DNA of 64,000 bases from Corythucha ciliata (lineage: Eukaryota; Arthropoda; Insecta; Hemiptera; Tingidae): NCBI GenBank assembly GCA_038030265.1, contig CM075938.1, positions 21,243,009 through 21,307,008 on the forward strand, read 5' to 3'. Shown piece by piece: positions 11,483 through 24,826 of this stretch. Numbering within the stretch: the first letter of the stretch is position 1; each line of letters starts with the position of its first letter. Both the position numbers and the translations under genes were made by a program. Below the pieces are notes generated by a model. That model ran no database searches. It saw only the letters and a list, made by a program, of their open reading frames with translations, and was not told where the DNA came from.

Positions 11483-12767
11483 TATAGTCCTGTCAATCTA
11501 AGCATAAAAATGCAAAATAAATGCAATAAATACGAGATTTTGTTTTTTTTGCGGGAATGTGTACGGGAGGGTCCCCTGACCATTGTCTAATAAAGTCCCG
11601 AGCTGAACCACCAGCCCCAGAGGGAGGGAGGTCGTTTAAAGGTACCTTTTCGTGATATTTCGCCTGTATCTAAAAAACGGTGCGTCTTGGACAAAAACTT
11701 TTAGACAAAGAATGTAAGCTCCTTAAATTATCTTCAACTTTTACTTCATGCATTTTTTTTTAAATTCCCAACAGTTTTCGATATATATGAACCTGAAATG
11801 TGACCTTTTCAAAAACATTATTTAACCTCACGTTTTTTGTCAAACCTTTCATCATACCTTCACCTGTTCAATTTTAGCGTAAAGAATAAATTTAGAAGTT
11901 GTTGAGAATTGAATTTGCTTCAAGAATATATGCATAAACGCAAAATTATCTTTAAGGGGTCGTCGGCTATGAATTTTGTGGTTTCAAAAGGAAGTCTACA
12001 AAAATGATTCACAAATTTTAAGTTTTCACCCTCAAACAAAGCTGCGGCGCTTAGCCGCCACGTCACCAGTCGCCATTTCGCTATCGCGGCCCTCATCAGC
12101 CCTGGTGAGCCGGGTCTCCTCCCTAACTCGATTTTACCATGTCAGGTCGAGCGTCAGGGGCGGAAAGATCGTTGAATGCAAAGTCCACTCAAAGAAAAAT
12201 ACAGCGATTTCACCCACTGCATCACTTCCACATACCGTCATGCCTCCATTTCTCTCACAACTGTAAAATTCGCCCCAAAACCCATGAGATTGAATCGACG
12301 GAAAATATGACTTAAGTCTGATTTAAAAACAGACATGAGCGTTTGGCACTTTCGAAAACATAATTTCGTTATTTTGACTCTTCCAAACGTCAATTTCGTG
12401 AATTTTCGCTCATTCAAAACTAAATTTTGTGGATTCGTCTCGTTCAAATCCCAATTTCACTCGTTTAAAAACCAAATTTCGTTGAATTTGCACCTTCAAA
12501 AACCCAATTTACAATTGACAACTCCAACTAAGGAAGAATATCCAAGAAAAAGTATCTTAAAGTTTTCGTCCAAGACGCACTGTTTTTGAGATACAGGCGA
12601 AAAACCACAAAAGGGTACCTTTAATCAGCCCCCCTCCCCCTGTGGCAGAAGATTCAGCTCGGGACTTTATTAGACATTGATCAGAGGACCCTCCCCTACA
12701 CATTCCCTCAAAAAAACAAAATCCCATATTTATTTCCGCTCGAAAACCTTAGATTGACTGGACTAAT
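11483..12767. mobile_element. 1.3 kb foldback-like element with terminal inverted repeats of about 240 bp
   Basis: The left arm (11483-11735) and right arm (12530-12767) are inverted copies. Shared blocks include AGTCCTGTCAATCTAAG, GGGAATGTGTACGGGAGGGT, GTCTAATAAAGTCCCGAGCT, TAAAGGTACC and GTGCGTCTTGGAC. It splits a 50 bp-family array that continues on both sides. The interior holds a 30 bp-family array (12335-12530) next to the right arm. No transposase frame is seen. Confidence 0.85.
12335..12530 (+). repeat. 30 bp-family array inside the foldback element
   Basis: The units are close to AATTTCGTGGATTTGGCTC plus TTCAAAAACC, with a period near 30 bp, so the frame stays open and gives a peptide with a 10-residue rhythm. 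This is a repeat effect and not a gene. Confidence 0.75.
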
Positions 12768-12769
12768 AG

Positions 12770-13470
12770 TTACTAACTAGCGCTTTTTGTCAATGTTTTC
12801 TCCGAATTTTCCTCCAGAAGCCGTGAACTAGCAACGATGAAACGCTAGAACAGCACAGGGCTTTTGGAGCACTATTTCGATCCTCTGATTTATCTCCTGA
12901 AACAGGCAATAAGCATTTTTCGTTATTCCAGCCACATATATTATCGTCGTTCCCTCATTTTAGTCGTGAATTTAGCCTTCACGTACCTCGAATTAGAACT
13001 TTTTGTCAATGTTACCCTTGAATTAGCGCGTTTTGACTATTCTATAGCCGCGAATTTCGCTGTTTCTTCATTTTAACCGCGTGAATTTGTCTCCAGGAAC
13101 CTTGACTTGACCAGTTTTTTTAATACTAAAGTGTTTTGTCAATTTCACCTTCGAAGTAGCGTTTTTTATTTTAATTTTGCTGGGAAATTGCCTTCACGAG
13201 TTTTTCCAATTCCAGCCGCTAATTTGCCTCCAGAAACCTCGAATTAGGGCTTTCGTGTCGTTTTATTAGCGTTTTATGTGTCGTTCTAAACTGCAATATT
13301 TTTTCTTGAATCCGTGAATTATTACATTTTTTTTAACTGTAGCCGCATACTTGCCTCCAGCAACCGCGGATAAGTCCTGCTTGTCATTTTACCCGCGAAA
13401 GTAGAGCCTCCCGGTGAACACATTAACGCTTTTTCGTCGGTTTAGTAAGCTGATATAGTGTCTCCATAAT
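12770..13470 (+). repeat. Continuation of the 50 bp-family array
   Basis: The units are the same as at 9700-11480 (TAGCGCTTTTTGTCAATG, GCCGCGAATTTGC, CTCCAGAAACC), resuming directly after the foldback element. Confidence 0.7.
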
Positions 13471-15138
13471 GTACCAAATTTAGCCTGGAATTCGCATTTT
13501 TGGGGCTGAATTTACTCCCACTGCGGGCAAAACCTCATGCCCGTGGTGGTATAGAGCAGACTTCAATGAAAACGTTTCAAGCAATATTGTGGAATGCTGT
13601 GACGTGTAAAGCCTTAAACAGAACTCGAAGGCTTTAAAACTTCTTGTTGACTGCCAAACGACTAAATTAACTAATACATATATTATACGTATCAAGCATT
13701 TAAAGACCTTGGAATGATGAAGTTCTAGGAGGCAATATATTATTGTGTCCGGGACAGCTTATACCTTTTAATTACTCGCTGTCGATTACATTATCCCCTT
13801 ATAAATCACAAACCTCCGCTACTCGAGTCCAATTCTCTCGGAGCATTCTTAATGGCTTGAATCTAATTTCTAAGCCCTAGAAAATGTAATTTATGTATCG
13901 TCCGAAGGCGGTAGCTTCGCCTCTATGGTGTCATCGTTGTTGAAAAGTTGAAAACGTTTGCCAATTGTTGGCTGTCAACTGAGTCGTTGGAATGGGCAAT
14001 CAATCAAAACGCGGGGTATTTTAAGCTTCCTCACTTTGACGTGTTGAGGTTTTCCGGTAGATTATAGTTGAAAAGCGTTTATTTGTAGTGGCGAGGGGGG
14101 GAAGAGAAAAAACTGTCTGGGCTTTTATTTAGGGTGGTAACAACCAGGTGAGTAGGGTATAAATGAATTTTAGGTTTGCAAGGTGCCCACCCTTGATGAA
14201 CGCTTTCATCCCTCGATATTCAAGCCTCCCCCCCCCCCCTTCTAAGGCGTTCGACGTCCAATATGTTTTAATTGCGGTAGCCGTCGAAGACTCGAGTCAA
14301 AAGCCATTAGAGTAATAGTCGTGTTGGGCTACTTGATTCATTGCCCTCAGGGCCGACCGCACCAACTCTTAGCCTCTAATAGCTTTCACCACCGCCAATT
14401 AGATAATAAATTTCCAAGACACCTCGAGGGCCCGAAAGAGCTTCAAGGAGGCCGCCGCCCCTCTAATATTACCAAAGGGCCCCGTCATGAATTTCAGATT
14501 TATGGCTACTCCACCTTTCTCGTCGCGCAAAGGAAAAATCATCCACACCGTACCACCATCACCACCCACGCGGTCTATTCTTCTCGCTTCTTCAACTCTT
14601 TTCGCTTCGCGCTTCTTTCACGACCTCTCGCTTCCATCTCCACATAACTGGTGAAGGGGAAGGGGCGAGGGGGCCCTCCTTCCAAGTTGTACAAATTACA
14701 ACTCCCACCCCAACCCCCCTCACAATAACCCATCATTCTCCGTGAGTCATTACAAAAAGCCCGGGTCGAACAGTAAATCAATCCCACAGAGACCGAGAAT
14801 GGCAAAAAGAGGTGGGGAGGGACACTCGCCTTGTGGGATTTGCAATCTACGCCATCGATACCTTTAAAAAAAGACTTCGTGTGCGTTATGCAAGTTCATA
14901 CGTGTATATATATATCATTTCCCCTGGTACACCCTCCCCTATGTCTATTCGGTTCTGAGAAAACCGATTGCCGAGCCGCGGCAAAGTATCTCCCCCGCCC
15001 CTCCAACCTGACATTCCATCCAGTCCCTTTCTGCTTAATGGGAAAAACGTTGAAAACAATAACCGGACCCTCAGTGTGAGTATATCAAGCGCAATTTCTC
15101 CTTTTTTTTCAAGTGCAAACTTCCAAGCGGTACACTTG

Positions 15139-15169
<31 letters not shown>

Positions 15170-16399
15170 TTTTAGCCCTTAAATCAATGTGTTAAATCAA
15201 TGTGTTGCGGAATTTAGAAGGATTAACTCTCAACCAAAAACTATGGAACAGCTGGCAGTTTATGGAGGGATGCCTGGGGGAGGGTGAGATTTGTCCATTC
15301 GTTTGAAACCGAAGGACCCCGTTCCGGGGCGGCATTTTTCCTTTCAACTGTATAAACACCGAACAATTTCACGGGTTGCTTGGGATGCCCCCCCCCCCAA
15401 CCAACCAATCTGGAAACGTATCAGTTTCCCAGTTATGAGAAATGTGGTGTGGTGCTTCGGTTGTGGGAGGGGGAAGGGTTTAGGCTTTAGGATGACGAGG
15501 TTGGTGAGAATATAAAGCTGAAAAGCCCCCTGAAAAACAATAAATAAATTAAAATAGAGGAAACTATAAAGAAATTGACTCGCGTGCTGCATATCAGCTC
15601 AGTAAACGTTCAAAATAAGAGAATCGTTTTAAGAAAAATAATTTATAAATAAGGTCGGTAGGGGGGCGGGTGGCAGCAAGCGAGTGAGTGAGTGGGCTGT
15701 GAATGGGTTTCGTGCCGACTTGGAAACACACGTTAACAGGCGAAAAGGCTGATAAGCGACCTCGAAGCTCGAGTTGACAATTTGTAGCTTTATAGTTAGA
15801 TTTCACCGCAGGGTTGAATAATTTTATTTTAGCGTGACCTCAACGCTCTTCCATCCCCACCCACCAACACGCTTTCCTACAAAAATGAAACGAAACTGCA
15901 GGTGGCACATCCCCAGGTTTGTTTCGTTTTTGACATTCGAGACTCAAAAGAAGATTCTTTACCCAATTTTCACTCGCTTTCAAAAGCTCGAACAATTACC
16001 ATAATTTTCCGAGTCACAGTGGAGCCGAAGCTCCCCTTCCCCCCTCCCACAATCATCACCCATGAACCAGTGGTCTCACCTGTTCCACTTGACCGTTCAA
16101 CTCGGCCACTCTTCTTTTTCTTTTCTTTTTTCTCCGAATAATTACGGGTCTTATTAAGCCATCAATTGTATTTACCGGGCACTGGTGGTAATGGCCGTTG
16201 AGTGCACGTTGGACGGACAACGAATTTGTTAAAACCGTCTCTTCGCATGTGTCCATTAACATAAACATGGTGTCTCTCTTCCGGGTAAAGTTACTTAAAT
16301 TAGGGTTAATGTGGAGGGGTGGGTGGGCGGGTTAATCGAAGTTTTGATGAACCCCTTTGGCTATAAAATGAGTATTCCAGCTCATAAGTCGTTTTGGCT
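13471..16399. other. Intergenic, no recognisable gene
   Basis: Frequent C/G homopolymers, CT/CCACC-rich strings and one poly-A tract. Open frames lack recognisable domains. Confidence 0.5.
15139..15167 (+). repeat. Poly-A tract
   Basis: An uninterrupted A run of about 29 bp. No retroelement body with a target duplication is recognisable upstream. Confidence 0.9.
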
Positions 16400-18470
16400 A
16401 ACTTGAAAAAGCGACCGAAATCAACTTTAACGCCTAATATTCCGTCGCACACGGGCTATTATTCTTCCCCTCCCACAACACATTGTGCAAAAGTCGAGAG
16501 TTTGGCTTATTTTCGCAGGTAAATCGCATCGAAAATTTAGAAAAAGTGCTAATGCGTGGTTTCTGGAGGCATTCAACGTTGCTATGAAAATAATCACAAA
16601 ATCGCGATTTGGACATCTTCTGGAAGCTTCTTCGTGGCTACGAAAGTGCAAAAAATAGCTAGAGCCCGTAATGCACCTCCTAATATTTGTACAGTTCTTC
16701 CCATCCCATGATCCCACTAAGCTGTTGCAGCCAGAAATCCTTTAAAACCGTGATTTCCTCCTTTTTTCTGCGGGAGGCAACTCCGTAAGTCCGTAGCAAT
16801 AAAATTTGGGAAAAGTTAAGATTTTGGCTATTGACCGGTTCAAGACACGCCTGAAATTGAGAAAAGAAGCCGTAGCGTGAATAAGGCTTTTCCTGCTGCT
16901 CCTGGTCAATTTCACGGTTAAAATTATATGTATAGATTAAGCTTTAAAACGGTGATGGTGCCATTATTGGGGCAATTTCGCGCCTAAAATTGAGAAAAAA
17001 GTGCTAGAGCACGTTTTGGGCATCCCCTCGCTCAGAAGCCCTTGCCTCTTACAGGACTCCCCCTCCTCGCTCCTTCGCCATCAACTGTTATAGTATCTCG
17101 CTATATAGTTGCAAATATTTTAAACCACAAAAAACGCCCAACCAGAGAAAATCTCCAAACCTCAGCAATGATCCAACCACAAAATCTCTAGCCACAACCA
17201 CAGCAAAGCTCCAAGCCACAAGAAAGCTCCAAACCACTACATAGCTCCAAACCACTCAAAAGCCCTAAACTATAACAAAGCACAAACCAAAGTAGAGCCT
17301 TAACCCCAGAAAGCGTTCCTTTTTTTATTTCTTCCCTTCCTTGATTTCCGAAGCCCGGGCCCTCTCGGCTCTACATACGGTGGCCAATTTACGGCGAGAA
17401 TATTATGGAAAAGCACTAAAGTGCGTTTGGGCTATTTTTGCAGGCTGCCCCTACCTATGTCACGGCTGAAAAATCAAGAACAGCGGCAGCTAGCGCGTTT
17501 AGGGCAATTTCTACTGGCCAATTTGCGACCACAAAGTTGGGGGAAAGCTCTAAAACATGTTTGTGCTGGTTCTGGCTGCAAACACTTGGAAAAAAGGGCC
17601 AGAGTGCATTTCGGGCTATAGCTCCAACAAGTCGTGCCAAAAATTGAAAATCACCAAAGGCGTGTATTTTCGGTTATCCTGGCTGCTAATGCGGAGGTTT
17701 AAATTAATAAAAACCGCTAGTACCAGGTGGTACGTTTTTGGCAATTTCTGCTAGAAACTTCGTGGCTTGAACCGAGTAAAAGTGCGATTTGGGATATTAT
17801 TTGAGGCTAAAAATCATTAATGCGCATTTTGATCTATTTTTTCAGGCCATACAGCGACTTGAAAATCAGGAAAAATTACCGAAGCGCGATTTGGCCTATT
17901 TATGGAACAAACATCGCGGCTTGAATTGAGAAAAAGAACTAACGCCGCGATTTAGGCTATTTAGCTGTCCAATTCGTGGCAATAAAATTGAGGAGAAAAG
18001 GCTTAAGCGAGATTTGGGTTGTTTTTCCTAGCATCACCAAGAAAAATCAAATCAAGAAATCAAGAAAAACCGCCAGATTAGCGGCTAAAATATGGAAATG
18101 AAGCGCCTGAGCACATTTTTGGCTGATTCTGCTGACCAATTCGTGGATTCGGCGCTATACAGTGAGGAACTAAAGAGTAAAGAGAGGAGCTGACAAATTC
18201 GCGGTTATTAAATTGAAGATAAAGCGCAAATGAGCGTTTCGGCATATTTCCGCTCGTCATTACGCGGCTAACTGGTAAGAAGCGCTGCTGTGATGTTTAG
18301 ACTATATCTTCAGCCGATTAAGTTGGAGAATGGCGCTGGATAGCATTTTGGGCTGTTTCTGCAGGTAAAGTAGCTGCCATATAAAGTTAGAGAAGCGCGT
18401 TACGTGCCAGTTCTGCTGCATGCTGTGGAAATTCCGGGAAAACGCTTGTTCGCCGTTTCATAGAAGACGC
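16400..18470 (-). repeat. Long 50 bp-family array in reverse orientation
   Basis: Units read GCGCGATTTGGGCTATTT, TTCTGCTGGCCAATTCG and CGGCTAAAATTGAGAAAAAG, the reverse-strand form of the family. A different short array (about 20 bp, AAGCTCCAAACCAC) is embedded at 17120-17310. Confidence 0.7.
17120..17310 (+). repeat. About 20 bp tandem array (AAGCTCCAAACCAC)
   Basis: AGCTCCAA followed by GCCACAAG, ACCACTAC or ACCACTCA recurs every 18-21 bp. It is more regular than the array around it. Confidence 0.7.
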
Positions 18471-21400
18471 GACCACCTCTGAGGTGGCACCTCATCGATC
18501 CCCTTCACTGTCGAGTTGGCCCTCCCAGCGCAGATTAGGACTCCGATGGTGTGCCTCTCTCTGTGTGTTGTAGGATGGAGGGTGGGGGGGGGGATAATGC
18601 GGTGAAACCGAAATTTTGCTATGGCGTTTTTTCAATGTGTTTTTGGCGCTTGTTTGAGAGGGAGTTTTCACACAAAATGGTAGTGACCGCCCCCAAACGA
18701 TACACAGTCCTGGGCATCGATGAGCTGCTCGTGGATCCTCGGGAAATCGACCGCCAACCAAGGAAAGGCTCAAGGGTACACTTTCTCTTCTCGCTACTTT
18801 CTCCCAGCAACTGCTGTGAGTCCCAGCACAGTGGTGTCTCGTGTGGGGAGCAGAGACGGAGCGGCCAACCCATGTGGCCGCCTATCGCCTAGAGTTACAC
18901 CCACACCGCATCCAACGCATTCGAGAAAGTACCCCCTCCCCCATAAAAGCGTGCGCTACGTGATTTTATCCATGACCTAGCACCCTTAGTCCATCAGGTT
19001 CATCCTCAGAGTCGTCACATATGACAAAAAAGAGTGTGCTGGAAACCCCCCGCGAAGAAAAAATTGAAAAGAAACAAAAACAAAGTGAGAGTGCTCTCGC
19101 GCTACTTGTGATAAATGATGATGGGCAACTCTCCTCCTCTGTGGTGCAGTGAAGAAGAAACTTTGATGATGATTATCCCTCGGCAGGCACGGGGGTAAAA
19201 TGCGGACGAGATGATGAGACCGCGGAGGATGTGACAACGCCGCGCCGCTCTGCCACACACAAATTCCCTTTTTTTTCTTTTGTTTTGGTGAATTTTTTCA
19301 AAATAACCCCTTCCCCCACTACACACTGTATATTAACCCTCCAGTGACATTCGTTATCACGGCATTCGTTAAAAAGCACGGTAGCACCGGAATTAAAGTG
19401 GTGGGGGGGGAGAGGAAGATTTATGTTTCGAGAAACCCTCTTTGGAAGATTTGTTTCGAATGATTTCGCGATCTATCATCGTCTTGTTTCTGGAGAAAAA
19501 AAAGTTATTTTTATCTTCACCGGGTTGACGTTTCGTTATAATTATTTAAACAATTTTTTTCCTAGGGGACTGAATTAATAACAAATTAACTGAAACGGCC
19601 TTCGTGTATTGAAACCCGTTAACATTCATTATTATAAACACGCGAAAAAATTAAGCAAAATGACGTGAGCTGGTTGGGGGGGGGGGGAGCAATTAAGCTT
19701 TAAAACGAGAAAATATAACGTGTCTACACGTTTTTCTTCTACTTCTGCTTCTTCACTGAATGATAGTTTCAGGGCTCACCCCCTGCCCCCCTGGAGTGGA
19801 GAGGAGTTTTTAATTGCGCGACCCGGTGAGAAATCATACAGAGAGGGCGGGGTGGAGGCGTTAATAGTTTTGGCAGTGGCTAAGGCGATTGTCAGGGTGG
19901 TGTGGGGGGGGGTGTAATTATCCTTAGTGGAAATTATGTAAATGACGTGCTTGGCAGTTTACAGATCAGTGAAGAAGCTGGAGAGTTTGAAAAATTGCAT
20001 GGCAAAAAAGAGGCGTATTATTAATTCTTTAATTCGCGAGACGATTTTTGCAAATTTGGACTTTTTTCTTTCTTTTTTAAAACGACACGAGTTCGAGTTT
20101 TTCCATAATTTTTTTCTGCTTCGTGCGTCCTTGAGTCCGATATTAACGGCGTGAGAAGCTGCGATCGCGGTAGTGAGTTTTCATAGTTGTTTCGAGTCAT
20201 TAATTTGATTTGCCAACGAATATTTCCTGTCAACAGCGACTTTAACTTCTTTAAGATTATTAATGGATCGTTCTGCACGACGCTCACTGAAAGCGCAATG
20301 CTTTGGTGCTGGTGCTGGTGGTGTGAGGGGGGGGGCATTCGGGTCCTCTTTGTAGACTGAAGGCACTCCGGTGACTCGGTGAGCGTTGGATAGAGTGACA
20401 GCCTCAGAGAAGGTTTTCCCATTGATAATACGGGTAATTGCTCGGCTGAACGCTTTTAAATTATGCTAATCGCTTCGATATTAACTGCTAAGCTTATACA
20501 AGTAAAATTACACAGTTATAACAGGGTCGAGTCTTCCCTGTTATTGTGTGCTTCGATGGTCCCGGTGGTTCGGTTTTCGAGGGTTCCTTATAATTATCGA
20601 CTTGCAGTAGAGAGAAAAAACCCAAAAATTGTAGTCCCCCCTTCTCTATATGTCGCTCAAAATATGGGAAGGACGACTTAATTACAATTTATTAGCATAC
20701 ATTGTTAATATGTGAAAACTTATAAAAATATAGGGACGCTCCTATTATGTACTGTCGACATCACTTGACCATGTGTTTTCGTTGGTTGAAGGGGAGGACT
20801 TTTGTTGCGTGCAGCTTTGTTCTTTAGCACGTAATTAACTCGAGAGAAATTTACATTTTATGGATTGGGTGAACCTAAAAAAATTGTATAATTGGTCGCT
20901 GCTGCGGATTGACGATTCACACAGTGGAGCCATTGTGCGTTTATAGAGCAAATTGGTCTCACGTGTTAGTTCCGTGACAAACTTACAGTAACAAGGAAGT
21001 AATCAAGAGTGCTAAATTGATTTGTTGAAATTAAACGTTGGATGCAAGTCGTTTCGATCAGAAATCGTAAAAAAAGAAAAAGTTTCGAACCCTAAAGTTG
21101 TAAAAAAAGTGGTAACCACGGTGGTTGGGTTGGGTGGAGGGTCACTCATTGATGAAGACCGGTAGCACTGAGGAGAATTTTTATTATTATTATTTTTATT
21201 ATTGTTATTATATTCTTCACCCCTTACGTCCACCCACCCTCCTCATAACACTCCACGGTCCTTTTCATTCATCTTTACGACCGAATCGAACGTAACAATG
21301 AAACAAGGGGACAAAACCTTACGTCAGGCAATTATAATTGTCTATCACAAGACACACACACACACACACACAAGTACTCCGAAGAAAAAGACCGCGGCAA

Positions 21401-21789
21401 AAAAGGCGTGGAGGAGGCATAATGGGTCATTAATAACTGTGTGACTTCCGGCGTTTCACCCCTTTAACTGTCAAGCCGATCGCTCAACCGTCTTCGAGAG
21501 GCGAAAAAGGAACGGCCTTGGGAACACTTATAGAGACAAAAAGTATTTAGTCAATTTGTTGTTCTTATTTCGGGGGTTCGGGTAGCATTAAAAAATTAAG
21601 AATAAAAAAAGGAAATGATATGCTAATAAGTGTGTTTTTTTCACTGCCAATTAAATTAGTAACTCAGGCGAGGAAAAGCACTCTCGCATTATACGCCGAG
21701 TGTTTAAAAGGATTTCGTTAGGGTAACACTTTCCTTTGAAAAAATGATCGATGATGATGAGTTCAGTCCATTCAATTCTCTTAAGTTAG
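18471..21789. other. Intergenic, no recognisable gene
   Basis: G/C runs near 18587, 19403, 19676 and 20327, and a CA repeat at 21353-21373. Overlapping short frames around 18550-18980 and 20020-20420 have no recognisable domain. A short 50 bp-family remnant starts at 21790 and ends near 21970. Confidence 0.5.
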
Positions 21790-22562
21790 CCCTGTTCTTT
21801 CATTTTCACCTCACATTTGCCTCCAGAAACCTCGAATTAGAGATGTTTGTCAATTTTAGCAGTGAATTAGCGCATTTCGATAATTCTATCTGCGAATTTT
21901 ACTCAGCGAACGGTGAATTAGTTATATTGTATCATCCCAGACCATGAATTAGCGCTGTTTTTAGGCAGTAGCCTACAGAGGTAGGAATGAGGGGGAAGGA
22001 CTACAACAGGTCATCATTCAGAAGGAGCCCCCGAGAAGCTTAAAGATAGTAAAAAGGGGATACTTAGCGATATTTTAATGGGAAAAAGAGCTAATATGTG
22101 TAATGGACAAAAACCGCAATTGAAGACTGTAATTAAGAAAAATTTCGCTCCGGCAGCTGGCGGTCGGAAAGAGTGCATTTCATTCCGTATACGGATACCC
22201 TAAGCCGTCCCAGAAGTAATAATTTTGATACCATAATTTGTTTCATTAAGCCGAACTTCTTCCTCTATTTTCACCCCCTCTCTTCAAAAATGTCGAAAAG
22301 TGTCGGTAGTTTTTCAAGGGCTTTGTTATATTAAATTTTTGTGCCGTATTTTATAATACCTATACGTGCGAATTTAAGCGATTTTTTTGAAATTTCATCC
22401 CCTGTTTCACTCCCCCCCCCATCAAAGTTTTCGATAAATCTCAATGGAACCCAGGGCTTAGGTTGCATTAAATTATTGAGTCGAATTTTAGAGCGCTAAG
22501 ATGAACTAGTGAAGTTCAACGCTATTTTTACACTTCCACACCGGAAGGACCACCCCCACCAC

Positions 22563-23108
22563 TTTGACTTTTTCGAAAAATTAAAATGGGAATCAAAGGC
22601 TACTCTAACATGGAGTATTCGTACTGAATGTGATGCATCTAGATTCAACTGGTGAATTGTAGTGATTTTTTGACCATTTCACCCCCTATTCCCCCCCCCT
22701 CCACTTCGACCGTTTTGGGCCAAATGCAATACCGACCGGGGTCTTACGACTACTGATTTTTGTGCCAAAGCGCGTTCCGCTAAATTGATTTCTTCGAGAG
22801 TTATCGTGCTAACAAGACCACACACTTACTTCCAATCCGGTGGCAACACCCCCTTCCCTTCGACTTTTTCAAAAAATTAAAATGGGAATCAAAGCCTACT
22901 CTAACATGGAGTACACGTACCGAATATGATGCTTCTAGAATCAACTGGTGATTTTTTTTTGACCATTTCAACCCCTATTTCCCCCCCCCCTCCACCACGA
23001 CCGATTTGGCCCAAATGCAATACCGACCGGGGTCTTACGACTACTGATTTTTGTGCCAAAGCGCGTTCCGCTAAATTGATTTCTTCGAGAGTTATCGTGC
23101 TAACAAGA
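22563..23108 (+). repeat. Two tandem copies of a roughly 295 bp unit
   Basis: Unit 1 (22563-22817) and unit 2 (22859-23108) both start GACTTTTTCRAAAAATTAAA and end GTTATCGTGCTAACAAGA. The last 110 bp or so, from AATACCGACCGGGGTC onward, look identical, while the first half differs at many positions. Weaker related sequence may precede it at 22200-22500. Confidence 0.85.
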
Positions 23109-23109
23109 A

Positions 23110-24300
23110 AACGGCCATGATATAATATTATATAATATATATATTCTGGAGATCACTGAATTCGTGTTCTAGAGGTTCTGAAACGTGAAAAAAACATGAC
23201 ATGACCCATGTTTGCCACCATCACGACGAGACCAATAGTGCATTTTCAGAATGAAATGCACTAAAAGTGCTAGTTCGGGGCTGAATTTGAGGAAATGAAA
23301 AAAAGCGCTAATGCACAGGTAAAATTAGTGCTTGCCCTCTGAAACCTTCAATTACATCGCTTTTTGTCTTAGAGATAAAAATGAACGGAGAAAGCAAAGT
23401 CGTATAGATACCAAGTCATTTCTCTTCTGATAACGCGTGGTCACTAAAGCTAGAGGGAAAATTGCTCCCGCCAGAGTGCCACATGACATTTGGTCCCAAA
23501 ATTTGGCGGTTCGGAAAACGCTTATGAACAATGGCTTATTTAATAGCGATTTCCATTCAACACAGTCTCAAGTGTAGTGCAGCGTCCTCTCTATAAACAT
23601 ATGTTTCAATTCAGAGAGGACGGGTGGAAAACTCACACCACACTATGAATATCGGCGTGAGAACTATGAATATCGGGTCAATCACGACATAATAGTAATG
23701 AATAGTGGATGAATGGTTCTAGCAGACTGAAACTGAAGCAGATTTCCGTCCGCTGAAACAAGTTAATTGTATCTATTGAAACTGTGTTTTTTCACGATGT
23801 TTTGTCAAGTGCAGCGAGATCCTGGGCATTCTCAAGCGTCAGGTGAGCATGGTGTTTCTTCCATCTCCTCTGCAGACCGAACGTTGAGGGCATGATTCAC
23901 GCAGATAGTACCTCGCCCCCTCCAAACAGCCTCCGTCAAGCACATGGCAAGTTTTTTCACGCCTTCTTTGTGCTGCACGGATTTCAAATACTCATTCCTA
24001 TCTACAGAAAATTTTACATAAAATGCAGTAGTATACATTTTCCAAATTTTGTCCCCAAAATAACTTCAAAACCGCCTTGAATTTTTATCTTGAAAATTTA
24101 CGCTCTACCTTCGACTCACTAATAGCGGACATCTATCTACAGTTCCTCTGGCTGTGCTGGGTTTTACACCGGGGCACGAAACAAGACGGAACTTGAAGTT
24201 GAAATTAATTGTTTTTTAAACAAAATAGATAGAAAAGAATAGAAATAATTGAAATTTTGTTGACCAACCAAACACAAAATAAGCAACAATCGCACACACC
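23110..24300. other. Intergenic, left flank of the Penelope-like fragment
   Basis: It contains a 50 bp-family remnant at 23250-23360 and the truncated inverted repeat at 23584-23635. The DNA becomes A-rich from about 24180 toward the retroelement fragment, but its 5' limit is not marked by a target duplication I can see. Confidence 0.5.
23584..23635. repeat. Truncated copy of the 54322 inverted-repeat family
   Basis: GTCCTCTCT and AGAGAGGAC form a stem around an AT-rich loop, followed by GGGTGGAAA. The element at 54322-54478 has the same centre (CTTCTCTG, AT loop, CAGAGAAG, ACGGGTGGAAA). Confidence 0.5.
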
Positions 24301-24303
24301 GGT

Positions 24304-24753
24304 CTTTTAACCAATAAATTACAAAAAATCTTCAAACAATTCACCATTGAAAATTTCTAACAAACCTTACAACACTAACAAAATGTTTTTTCTAAACTAA
24401 AGGACAAAACAAATACACTCCAAAAATCGGGAGTTGTGTATAAAGTAGACTGTATAAATTGTAATCAAGCATATATTGGTGAAACAAAACAATACTTAAA
24501 AGAAAGACTAAAACAACATGACCGCAGCTTAACAGATAATACACCTCTCACAGCACTGTCTCAACACGCCAAAGAACTTTCACATAAACTAGATCTAAGC
24601 AACCCAAACATTTTACACCAAGAAATCAACACACACAACAGAAAATTTCTAGAAATGGTAGAAATTAGAAAACACAACACGGTGAACTACAAAAGAGACT
24701 TAGACAACTTATCCAAGATTTACACACCTATCATCACCTCAGACACAACGTAA
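24304..24753 (+). pseudogene. Penelope-like retroelement fragment, GIY-YIG endonuclease domain
   Basis: The frame from 24379 to the stop at 24751 encodes Q-N-V-F-S-K-L-K-D-K-T, then K-S-G-V-V-Y-K-V-D-C-I-N-C and A-Y-I-G-E-T-K-Q-Y-L-K-E-R-L-K-Q-H. This is the VVYKVxCxxC...YIGET pattern of the GIY-YIG nuclease at the C-terminus of Penelope-like elements. In the same frame upstream, L-T-N-K-L-Q-K-I-F-K resembles the linker after the reverse transcriptase, but it is cut by two in-frame TAA stops at 24358 and 24376. The reverse transcriptase core is absent, so this is a 5'-truncated, dead copy, as is usual for retroelements. It ends just left of the inverted-repeat composite at 24996. The GIY-YIG assignment is firm; assignment to the Penelope group rests on the linker and the cysteine spacing. 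Confidence 0.85.
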
Positions 24754-24826
24754 AACACCTTCAAAATAGTAAAAATATAAAACCACATGTCAATAGAAAC
24801 AAAAGCTAAAAAAAGAAGACGCCAAG

